This document shows positions 7,819 through 13,683 of a DNA stretch of 21,709 nt, in pieces. A program made the translations under genes and the position numbers. The DNA comes from JBBDXA01 sp040902585. GTDB lineage: Bacteria; Planctomycetota; Phycisphaerae; Phycisphaerales; Phycisphaeraceae. The notes beneath the pieces are model-generated. The model ran no database searches. It worked only from the letters and a program-made list of their open reading frames with translations, and was not told the DNA's origin. Location: NCBI GenBank assembly GCA_040902585.1, contig JBBDXA010000161.1, positions 1-21,709 of the forward strand. The letters run 5' to 3'. Each line of letters begins with the position of its first letter. Positions within the stretch are counted from its first letter, which is position 1.

Positions 7819-8850
7819 TCAAGTCTTCAAACGTCTGGGATCCAGCCTGTTACGCAACGCATCGCCCAGGAAGTTCAGCGAGAGCAGGGTCAGCGCCAGC
7901 AGCAGGCAGGGCCAGAGCATCAGCCACCAGCCGAAGTCCGCGCCGGGCAGGGCGAGGGTGTGCAGTTCCTTGACGCCCTCGGCCGCGAGGTTGCCCCAGC
8001 TCGGCAGGGGCGGCTGCACGCCGATGCCCAGGAAGCTCAGGAAGCTCTCCTGAAGGATGGCCGTGGGCACCGTCAGCGTAGTATAGACAACGATCGGTCC
8101 GACCAGATTCGGCAACAGGTGAACGCGCAGGATGCGCAGCGGCTTGATGCCGCAGGCCCGCGCCGCTTCGATGAAAGGCTGGGCGCGGAGGCTGAGCACC
8201 TGGCCGCGGATCACCCGCGCCATCGTCAGCCAGCTCACGCCGCCGATCGCCAGCAGAAGCGTGAGCATGGAACTGATCTGTTCGGCGGTGGCATCGCTCA
8301 TGCCGTCGCTGCCGCCTTGCGAAGGCCCGAAGAGCCAGAGCAAAGCGAGCTTCATCGGCGGTTGCAGGGCGATTTTGACGAGCACGACGAGCAGGATGTA
8401 GGGAAGGCCATAGAGCACATCGACGGTGCGCATCATGGCCGAGTCGACGCGACCGCCCGCCAGGCCGGACATCGCGCCCCAGGTCACGCCGATGACCACG
8501 GCAATGAGAGCCGCAGCCATGCCTACGCCCAGACTCACCGCGCCGCCGAGCAGGCAGCGAATGAAGACGCTGCGTCCGAGGGAGTCGGTGCCGAATAGCT
8601 GGAAGCTTTTGGGTTGCGTGCCGTCGGGCAGGGGATCGGCGCGGGTATCGGTGACCATGCCCGGCGGCTGGCGCGACTCGAATCGCTGGGAGTTGTAGTT
8701 GTAATTTTCCTGGCCAAGGGTCCACGGAAGGGACAGCAGACAAGGAGCGGCGATGAGGATGAAGATGAAAAGGCCGGCGCGGCCCGCGGTGATGCGAGGC
8801 AAGGTCGCCGGCAGCGATGGTTCAGCCGCTGGAGTTGTCGCCTCACTCAT
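7819..8850 (-). CDS. Peptide-type ABC transporter permease (OppC/DppC family), first gene of operon
   Basis: 343 residues, near the usual OppC length. The N-terminal helix is at about 26-42. The family landmark LFGTDSLGRSVFIRCLLGG (85-103) is followed by the permease core, with the ATPase-coupling motif FIEAARACGIKPLRI (226-240) and LLPN (245-248), then SFLGIGVQPP and SWGNL. The C-terminus ends GDALRNRLDPR as in OppC/DppC. A Gly/Ser-rich insertion (about 175-190) lies between helices. It is the promoter-proximal gene; a TATACT -10 box ends only eight bases before its ATG and no ribosome binding site is visible, so it may be translated from a leaderless mRNA. Together with the C-type permease at 3348-4580 it makes this a two-C, one-B operon. 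Confidence 0.93.
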   Translation of the reverse strand: MSEATTPAAEPSLPATLPRITAGRAGLFIFILIAAPCLLSLPWTLGQENYNYNSQRFESRQPPGMVTDTRADPLPDGTQPKSFQLFGTDSLGRSVFIRCLLGGAVSLGVGMAAALIAVVIGVTWGAMSGLAGGRVDSAMMRTVDVLYGLPYILLVVLVKIALQPPMKLALLWLFGPSQGGSDGMSDATAEQISSMLTLLLAIGGVSWLTMARVIRGQVLSLRAQPFIEAARACGIKPLRILRVHLLPNLVGPIVVYTTLTVPTAILQESFLSFLGIGVQPPLPSWGNLAAEGVKELHTLALPGADFGWWLMLWPCLLLALTLLSLNFLGDALRNRLDPRRLKT

Positions 8851-8858
8851 GCGCGGCC

Positions 8859-8864
8859 AGTATA
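8859..8864 (-). promoter_or_regulatory. Candidate -10 box for the ABC transporter operon
   Basis: On the minus strand this reads TATACT, inside the small palindrome CAGTATAACTG. The expected transcription start, about 7 bases downstream, falls around 8852, nearly at the start codon (8850). No good -35 box is visible at 16-18 bases; TTGAAT (8888-8893) is 23 bases away, too far. The call rests on the -10 box and its position upstream of a five-gene operon. Confidence 0.4.
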
Positions 8865-9195
8865 ACTGAATGAAAGTCGCGAGTTCGATTCAAGCGAAGC
8901 TGGGGTACGAAACCTCCATTCGCCGGGGACTCACGCTTCGTGGTATGCTTCGCGGCTCGCGGCTGTTTGGCGAGTCATGTGGGGCAATTCACGAGAGTGA
9001 TGAGGCCCACCTGAAGTCGAGTATGTTTGTCCCTTAATGACCGGCAGGATGGGGGCGACCGTGTGGTCGCGCGACGGTCATGTATCATTGGACAGGCATC
9101 AGATCCCCCTGGTGGCAGTTGCACCGGCCTGGTGCAGGCTTGGACCCACGCGGTTGGGTCAGCTTCAACCAACTTCCTGAATTGAGACCACAGCA
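8865..9195. other. Non-coding region with hairpin-rich leader of the response regulator
   Basis: No convincing gene lies here. The right half, read as plus-strand RNA, has a cluster of inverted repeats: ATGACCG (9037-9043) with CGGTCAT (9075-9081), enclosing GCGACC-GTGT-GGTCGC (9055-9070); GCACC-GGCCT-GGTGC (9121-9135); and GACCCA (9143-9148) with TGGGTC (9155-9160). A TGGTATGCT extended -10-like sequence (8941-8949) could start this leader. It runs directly into the response regulator and could control its translation. Confidence 0.4.
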
Positions 9196-9918
9196 TTGCG
9201 CCAAGGCGATACTTCCAACCATTCCTCGCTCCTCCATGCCGATCAAGAGCATTCCCGCTCGTCGCACGGTCTTATTCGTCTGCTTCTGGTGGATGATCAT
9301 GTGCTTGTTCGCGAAGCCCTGAGCGAACGCCTTGGGCGCGAAACGGATTTGCAGATGGTCGGTGCTGCCGCCGATGCCGACGATGCACTCAAACTGGCGG
9401 CGGCGGATCGGCCAGACGTCGTGCTCATGGATATCGACATGCCCGGCCTGGTGTGCTTCGAGGCGGCCGCCACGATGATGGCGCAGTACCCCGGTATCCA
9501 GATCGTCTTCCTCAGTGCCTTCTTCCACGATCGCTACATCGAGCAGGTGCTGCGCATCAAGGCCCGCGGGTACATTTCCAAGCGTGAGCCGATCGAAGCA
9601 GTCATCCAGGCGATCCGCAAGGTCGCCGCCGGCGGGGTCTACTTCTCACCAGAGATTCGCACCCGGCTGGTGATCGACCACGAAGCCGTTCGGCTCGAAG
9701 GTGCCAATGTGACCCGCTTTTCCACCCTGACGCCGCGCGAGTTGGAAGTCCTTCGCTATGTCGCACGCGGCATGGCTAAGAAAGAAATCGCCGGGTTGAT
9801 GGCGATCAGCGTGAAGACGGTTGAGAATCATTGTGGTAACCTGATGAATAAGCTGGAGATGCACGATCGCGTCGCACTGGCGCGATTCGCTTTTCGCGAA
9901 GGTCTGGCGGAACCTTGA
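9196..9918 (+). CDS. NarL/FixJ-family response regulator (REC plus LuxR-type HTH)
   Basis: 240 residues as called. The receiver domain (about 27-145) has the acidic pair Asp33/Asp34, phosphoacceptor Asp79 in VLMDIDMPG, Ser107 and Lys129, so all residues for phosphotransfer are present. The C-terminal GerE/LuxR helix-turn-helix (about 177-237) has LTPRELEVLRYVARG and SVKTVENHCGNLMNKL. It should be a cytoplasmic DNA-binding activator or repressor switched by a histidine kinase, but no kinase is encoded nearby, so it is an orphan here. The start is uncertain: an in-frame stop lies at 9178-9180 and no ATG or GTG precedes the receiver domain, so the TTG at 9196 is the only ordinary candidate and has no good ribosome binding site. 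The leader is rich in hairpins. Confidence 0.9.
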   Translation: MRQGDTSNHSSLLHADQEHSRSSHGLIRLLLVDDHVLVREALSERLGRETDLQMVGAAADADDALKLAAADRPDVVLMDIDMPGLVCFEAAATMMAQYPGIQIVFLSAFFHDRYIEQVLRIKARGYISKREPIEAVIQAIRKVAAGGVYFSPEIRTRLVIDHEAVRLEGANVTRFSTLTPRELEVLRYVARGMAKKEIAGLMAISVKTVENHCGNLMNKLEMHDRVALARFAFREGLAEP

Positions 9919-10164
9919 ACCGCCAATTCCACAATGAGTAGATTCACCTATGTTCTTTTCCGGACAAGGTGACGATAATGGGAAGGAGCGATGCGGGGTT
10001 CGGGCGTGGATTCCGTTGGCGGCATCATGCCGTTCGTTTGTCGGGTGCATCACCCTGAAAAATGAGCAGGACGATGAAACTGCGACGCCAGCCCGAGCAA
10101 TAGGTCGCAAGAGTCTCGAAGTCTCCCCTAAATCTATGTGAGCCCTGGCCGGTCACCGTGGACC
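9919..10164. other. 3' region downstream of the response regulator, no convincing gene
   Basis: About 250 bases between the response regulator stop and its terminator. A 63-codon reading frame (9950-10141) has no ribosome binding site and no recognisable family. A 24-codon frame starting at 9991 has AAGGAG only two bases before its ATG, too close for efficient initiation. It is most simply a long 3' untranslated region or the body of a terminator-bounded small transcript. Confidence 0.35.
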
Positions 10165-10191
10165 CCCCGATCGGCCGGGGTTTTCTTTTTT
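10165..10191 (+). terminator. Rho-independent terminator after the response regulator
   Basis: CCCCG (10165-10169), a six-base loop and CGGGG (10176-10180) form a GC hairpin immediately followed by TTTTCTTTTTT (10181-10191). It works only in the plus direction, as the minus direction lacks a T tract. It lies between the response regulator and the convergent glycosyltransferase gene. Confidence 0.75.
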
Positions 10192-10221
10192 GAATTTCCT
10201 TTATCGATCATCGACGCAACC

Positions 10222-11928
10222 TCAGCGGAAGCGCCTGCCCAGAGTCGGAGTGAGGTGTTCAATCACGCCTTTGCCCGCCTCATTCAGACTCAGCCGCAGT
10301 GTCAGGGTGAAGGTTTCGGGCGTGAGATGCTTTTTCACATCGTCAACCGTCAGCCCGTAGGCGCTCAGCACGCGCTGAACGCTCGCGAGGCGCTCCTCCC
10401 AGCGCTGCATCACCGGCCCGTCGCCTTCGACATTGAGCAGGAACAGCCAGGTGCCGCCTGGCGGCTGCTTAGGGCTTCGCGGATCGGCGGTGGGAAACCG
10501 CGTCTCAAATGTCCCCTTGTATTCCTCATCCGGCATCGCCCCGTACCGCGCTTCCTTCGGGCCGCGGATGACCATCACGTTGTCGCCGAAGCGATAAGGC
10601 TTGTACCCGTCGAGCGATTCGTAATAGTCCGGCACGAGGATGAACACATCGCCCGTCTTCGCCTGCGTCTGCACTGGGTGCAGGGCCTTGCGGATTTCCA
10701 TCTTGGGCACGAAGAAGACTTCATTCGTGAAGGGCCAGGCGATCGCGGCCGCCGTGATGACGAGCAGGGCTGCGATCGCGCGCCCGCCGTTCAGCGGCAG
10801 ACCGAAGCCGCCGCGGGACAGCCAGGCCGCCAGCGCCCCCAGTCCGACGCAGTAGGTGAGCACGCCGGTGTAGACGTACTTGGGCGCGAAGTAGTGGGAC
10901 TTGGCGACAGCGGGGTACCCCAGCCAGGCCGCGAGACCGGCCAGCGTCAGAAGCAGTGCGATGCGCCAGCGCCCTTGCCGCACGAGAAGGACCAGACCAA
11001 TGAGTACGAGAAGCCACAGCGCGATCGCCGCTGTCGTCGGCACATGACCGGGCACCTGCTGAAGAAACTTAAGGACCTCCTCCTGCAACACCGGCGGCTT
11101 GAAGTCCTTCGCCGCCTTGGCCACACCCGACACCATCAGGGCCTTGGCGATGCCCGTCAGACCCCAACTGCACAGGTACACGCCCGTCGCCAGGGCCGCG
11201 CCAGTGAGGATGCGAAGTCCCGCGCGTGCGTTTGATTTCAGTTCCACGAGTCCCATCACGCCCAGCCACAGGCCGACGCCGCCGAGGGTCATCGTGCCCA
11301 TCACGTTCATCGCATGGACGAGCATGAAGAGGAAGCCGGTGAGCCACCATCGCCAGTTCAGCGCGATGGGATTATCCCAAGCCCGATGGCGAGGCTCCGC
11401 GAGCGGTCGGGGTACTTCTTCCCGCGTCCACCGCACCGCCTCGTAGGCCATTGCGATCAGCAGCAGCGTCGCTGCCGTCCACTGCGTGTACATCCTGCCT
11501 TCCCGGCTCCATTCCAGGGCGAACGGGTTGATCGCCAGCAGCAGGGCCGCCCAGAACGCAGCGCTCCAGCCGATGGTGAAACCCACGATGAGATAGAGGA
11601 ATGCGACGCTGGCGATGCCGTGCAGAGCCGAGGGCAGTCGCAGGCTCAGCGGGCTCTCTTCGCCGAAGATTCGCCGGGTGAATTTCTGTTCGATGAAGGG
11701 CAGCGGGCTGCTGCTCTCGTTGCTCACCGTCTCCCACTTCAGCAGCTTGGGAAGCAGGTCGCTGGAGGCCTCGTGCGAGTAAACCTCATCCATCCACACA
11801 TCCAGCGAGCCCAGCCCGATAAGACGCGTGCCCGCGGCAATGAGAACGACGATCACCAGCCCCCACCTGGCCGCGCGGGTCCAAGGGGTGTAGCCGGTAT
11901 TCGATGGTGTTGTCGTCGCGTCGCTCAT
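10222..11928 (-). CDS. Polytopic membrane glycosyltransferase, GT39/ArnT-like
   Basis: 568 residues from the ATG at 11928; an upstream TTG in the same frame would add 21 residues of poor character. About ten hydrophobic segments occur, starting with RWGLVIVVLIAAGTRLIGLG (21-40). Asp47-Glu48 in VWMDEVYS sits in the first periplasmic loop where the GT39 family keeps its catalytic acidic residue. WSREGRMYT (140-148) matches the conserved loop after the third or fourth helix. The C-terminal 150 residues form a soluble domain without recognised motifs. Members transfer sugars from polyprenyl-phosphate carriers to lipids or proteins at the outer face of the membrane; the acceptor here cannot be told. 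It is divergent from the O-methyltransferase gene, separated by heptamer repeat arrays. Confidence 0.8.
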   Translation of the reverse strand: MSDATTTPSNTGYTPWTRAARWGLVIVVLIAAGTRLIGLGSLDVWMDEVYSHEASSDLLPKLLKWETVSNESSSPLPFIEQKFTRRIFGEESPLSLRLPSALHGIASVAFLYLIVGFTIGWSAAFWAALLLAINPFALEWSREGRMYTQWTAATLLLIAMAYEAVRWTREEVPRPLAEPRHRAWDNPIALNWRWWLTGFLFMLVHAMNVMGTMTLGGVGLWLGVMGLVELKSNARAGLRILTGAALATGVYLCSWGLTGIAKALMVSGVAKAAKDFKPPVLQEEVLKFLQQVPGHVPTTAAIALWLLVLIGLVLLVRQGRWRIALLLTLAGLAAWLGYPAVAKSHYFAPKYVYTGVLTYCVGLGALAAWLSRGGFGLPLNGGRAIAALLVITAAAIAWPFTNEVFFVPKMEIRKALHPVQTQAKTGDVFILVPDYYESLDGYKPYRFGDNVMVIRGPKEARYGAMPDEEYKGTFETRFPTADPRSPKQPPGGTWLFLLNVEGDGPVMQRWEERLASVQRVLSAYGLTVDDVKKHLTPETFTLTLRLSLNEAGKGVIEHLTPTLGRRFR

Positions 11929-11981
11929 GCCTGCATTTCCACGTTCTTCCCGTCCGGTTAAGATCGGCTGAATCGCGTCGA

Positions 11982-12108
11982 GAGTCCTCAATCAGTCCTG
12001 GGTCCTGGGCCCTGAGTCCTGTGTCAAAACGACGACCATACGACCCAAGACCCAGGACTCAGGACCCGCGACTCAGGACGCAGGACCCAGGACCCAGGAC
12101 CCAGGACC
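11982..12108. repeat. Inverted pair of 7-bp repeat arrays between divergent genes
   Basis: From 12042 the sequence falls into exact 7-base steps: nine units of GACCCAG or close variants (GACTCAG, GACGCAG, GACCCGC, GACCCAA), then GACC directly before the ATG at 12109. The last three full units (12084-12104) are identical. The reverse complement of the unit, CTGGGTC, is repeated in the left arm (about 11982-12024), so the two arrays are inverted around a centre of about 17 bases. The array occupies the whole region in front of the methyltransferase start and supplies AGGA motifs. Confidence 0.85.
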
Positions 12109-12684
12109 ATGTTTTCACCTCAGACCCAGGCTGTCATGGATCGCGTCGACCAGCTTCGCCATGAAGTGGATGATCACTGGCAGATCCCGCGCGATGAAGC
12201 CTTGGTGCTTGCCCAGATCGTTCGCATCGGCCGGTTCCAGTCCTTGTGCGAGATCGGTGTCAGCTACGGCTATTCGACGCTGCACCTTGCAGCCGCCGCG
12301 AGCGAGGTGGGCGGACATGTGTACGGCTTTGAGATGAGTCCGAAGAAGGTTGAGGCCGCCACGCGCCATCTGACCGAAGCGGGCTTGATCGATCACGTGA
12401 CCCTTCACGAAGGCGATGCCCGCGAGCTGGTCGCGCATTTCGTGCCGCCGAAGCCTTATGATTTCGTGTTTTTCGATGCGACCAAGGCTGAGAGCTTCGA
12501 CTATCTCGAGGCCGTGCTTCCCAGACTCGCTCGCCGCGCGGTCTTCGCCACCGACAACTCGACGACGCACGCGACCGAGCTCGCGCCGTTCCTCGCCCAC
12601 CTGCGGGCGCTGCCCAACGCAGTCACCGCGCCCGTGCCTGTCGGTAACGGGTTTGAACTCACGATTGTGGAGCGAGGAAATTGA
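12109..12684 (+). CDS. Class I SAM-dependent O-methyltransferase (family 3, catechol-type)
   Basis: 191 residues. Motif I is LCEIGVSYGYSTLHLA (46-61); Glu75 in GFEMSP should bind the SAM ribose; GDA (102-104) follows the SAM adenine region. FFDATKAES (121-129) with Asp123 and the later DN (149-150) correspond to the divalent-metal ligands of catechol-type O-methyltransferases. At 191 residues it is slightly shorter than family members (about 210-220), the N-terminus being brief. The start is uncertain: the ATG at 12109 directly follows the heptamer array, with AGGA nine bases upstream supplied by the repeat, but ATG 12136 (MDRVDQ) with CAGG five bases upstream is an alternative. The substrate is unknown, probably a small hydroxylated aromatic or similar compound. 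Confidence 0.85.
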   Translation: MFSPQTQAVMDRVDQLRHEVDDHWQIPRDEALVLAQIVRIGRFQSLCEIGVSYGYSTLHLAAAASEVGGHVYGFEMSPKKVEAATRHLTEAGLIDHVTLHEGDARELVAHFVPPKPYDFVFFDATKAESFDYLEAVLPRLARRAVFATDNSTTHATELAPFLAHLRALPNAVTAPVPVGNGFELTIVERGN

Positions 12685-12708
12685 GCGATCGGGCGACGAG
12701 ACGAAGCG

Positions 12709-12753
12709 AAAAAAAAGCCTCCGCCACAGGGCTCCGATCCTGTTGGCGGAGGC
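12709..12753 (-). terminator. Strong rho-independent terminator on the minus strand
   Basis: GCCTCCGCCA (12717-12726) pairs perfectly with TGGCGGAGGC (12744-12753). Inside it CAGG (12727-12730) pairs with CCTG (12739-12742) with one bulged T. In the minus direction this is followed by eight Ts (12709-12716). In the plus direction, behind the methyltransferase stop, the hairpin has no T tract. There is no minus-strand protein gene for it to serve, which points to a small RNA. Confidence 0.85.
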
Positions 12754-12800
12754 GCGCCACGGCTGACAGATTTTGGGGGCTGGGCAACCACTCACCCGGC
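12709..12800 (-). ncRNA. Candidate small RNA with its own promoter and terminator
   Basis: On the minus strand a promoter (12807-12836) predicts a start near 12800, and a strong intrinsic terminator ends at the A/T8 tract 12709-12716, giving a transcript of about 90 nt. No reading frame of note lies in it. The RNA would begin near GCCGGGTGAGTGGTTGCCC, contain a C-rich single-stranded stretch (CCCAGCCCCCAAAA), and end in a 14-bp hairpin. I do not recognise a known RNA family; SRP-type conserved loops are absent. Everything here is seen in sequence, but expression is inferred. Confidence 0.55.
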
Positions 12801-12806
12801 GAAGAC

Positions 12807-12836
12807 ATGCTATCGAAACCGGCCCTCCCATGTCAA
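12807..12836 (-). promoter_or_regulatory. Sigma70-like promoter for the candidate small RNA
   Basis: On the minus strand, TTGACA (perfect -35, at 12831-12836) and TAGCAT (-10, at 12807-12812) are separated by 18 bases. It points at the terminator about 90 bases downstream. Confidence 0.6.
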
Positions 12837-12879
12837 TGAAATGCTCCGCGAATGGGTCGGTTTTGATAAACCCCTGCAA

Positions 12880-13141
12880 TTGATTGTGTTAGATGCGTGA
12901 ACCAAGTGGAGATTGGCGCATTCGTCGGGAAAACAGCGGAAGTCGATTTTTTCAGCTTAATGTTGTTATAAAACGCTGAAAACATTGATCTTATTGATGT
13001 TTTTGATTTCTCGACTAAAATTCATGCCGATTTGGCCTTCGGAACGACGTGCCCGAAGGAGGCCGAACCCTCGGCAGCGCCTCTGAAGTCGTGCGAGGCA
13101 AGGCTCGTCGATGCGCTCATCGCTCTTGCTGTAAACACACC
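12880..13141. other. Non-coding AT-rich island and leader upstream of the Nudix gene
   Basis: The segment 12940-13020 is markedly AT-rich. It holds an inverted repeat TTTTCAGC (12949-12956)/GCTGAAAA (12975-12982) around TTATAAAA. Three degenerate 9-bp units follow: ATTGATCTT, ATTGATGTT and TTTGATTTC (12984-13010), inside a near-palindrome from AACAT to ATGTT. Further down, CCTTCGG (13036-13042) pairs with CCGAAGG (13053-13059). It probably contains the Nudix gene promoter, but no clear -35/-10 pair was found. Confidence 0.4.
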
Positions 13142-13564
13142 ATGGCCGAACCCTGTCAACAAGTCGATGTCGCCATTGGTGTACTCGTCGAACAGCGCGA
13201 TGCTCACACCTGCGTTCTCATCGCCCGGCGCAAGCACGATGCGGTCCTCGGCGGCTACTGGGAACTGCCCGGCGGCAAAATTGAACGGGGTGAGTCACCC
13301 GCTCAATGTCTTATCCGCGAGTACGAAGAAGAACTCGGCGTCACCGTCGAGACCACCAGCGAACTGCCCGTCATCACTTTTCATTACGACCACGCACAGG
13401 TTCGACTGCATCCCTTCTTCTGTCGCCGGCTGGCGGGGAGCGCGGAGCCGCGCAATCTGCATGTGGCTGATCACCGCTGGGTGAAGGCGGCCAACCTGCT
13501 CGACTACACCTTCCCGCCCGCCAACGATGCGCTGATGCGGCAGGTGCGCGATATTCTGGTGTGA
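13142..13564 (+). CDS. Nudix hydrolase, MutT-like (8-oxo-dGTP diphosphatase type)
   Basis: 140 residues from the ATG at 13142; a GTG start 93 bases upstream would add a sequence with no family resemblance. The Nudix box is complete: Gly45, Glu51, Arg59-Glu60, Glu63-Glu64 and Gly66-Val67 in the pattern Gx5Ex7REUxEExGU, so metal binding and pyrophosphohydrolysis should be intact. The preceding GGYWELPGGK and the C-terminal HRWVKAANLLDYTFPPAN (111-128) are typical of MutT/NUDT1-like proteins that remove oxidised nucleotides such as 8-oxo-dGTP, so this role is likely but not certain. No ribosome binding site is visible before the ATG. The stop codon overlaps the first bases of the dispersed palindromic element at 13563. 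Confidence 0.88.
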   Translation: MAEPCQQVDVAIGVLVEQRDAHTCVLIARRKHDAVLGGYWELPGGKIERGESPAQCLIREYEEELGVTVETTSELPVITFHYDHAQVRLHPFFCRRLAGSAEPRNLHVADHRWVKAANLLDYTFPPANDALMRQVRDILV

Positions 13565-13671
13565 GCACCATCCCGAAAGGGTGGTGCTATTGGCTACCGG
13601 ATCAAACCGACGCGAAGCTGCACCTTCGATCAACCTCCGCCATCAGCACCCCCTTGCCTGGATGGTGCTCC
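13563..13671. repeat. REP/REPIN-like palindromic element, copy A
   Basis: The left half GAGCACCATCCC-GAAA-GGGTGGTGCT (13563-13587) is an imperfect hairpin with one bulged base. The right half (13645-13671) is an inverted, more degenerate version ending GGATGGTGCTCC. It fills the gap between the Nudix stop codon, whose last two bases it shares, and the AGGAG ribosome binding site (13673-13677) of the following hydrolase. Its left arm is identical to copy D over 30 bases. Confidence 0.85.
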
Positions 13672-13683
13672 AAGGAGCCGCCG

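Noticed and set aside
4564..8598. A 1344-codon open frame on the plus strand opposite the ABC transporter genes, and an 834-codon one at 2130-4634
   Set aside because: They are antisense to well-conserved genes in GC-rich DNA where stop codons are rare in that frame; the translations are rich in His, Arg, Gln and Asp and match no family.
9950..10141. 63-codon open frame after the response regulator
   Set aside because: No ribosome binding site, no family resemblance; it ends near the terminator only by position.
12709..12753. Hairpin considered as the terminator of the O-methyltransferase
   Set aside because: In the plus direction it has no T tract; the eight-base T tract is on the minus-strand side. 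It could still weakly affect plus transcripts.
13563..13671. Element A considered as an ordinary bidirectional terminator
   Set aside because: The hairpins lack T tracts, and the same sequence recurs at unrelated positions including after a complete terminator (copy C).
13561..13683. Upstream extension of the hydrolase by 41 codons
   Set aside because: The added peptide is a translation of palindromic element A; the ATG at 13684 has the ribosome binding site and signal peptide.
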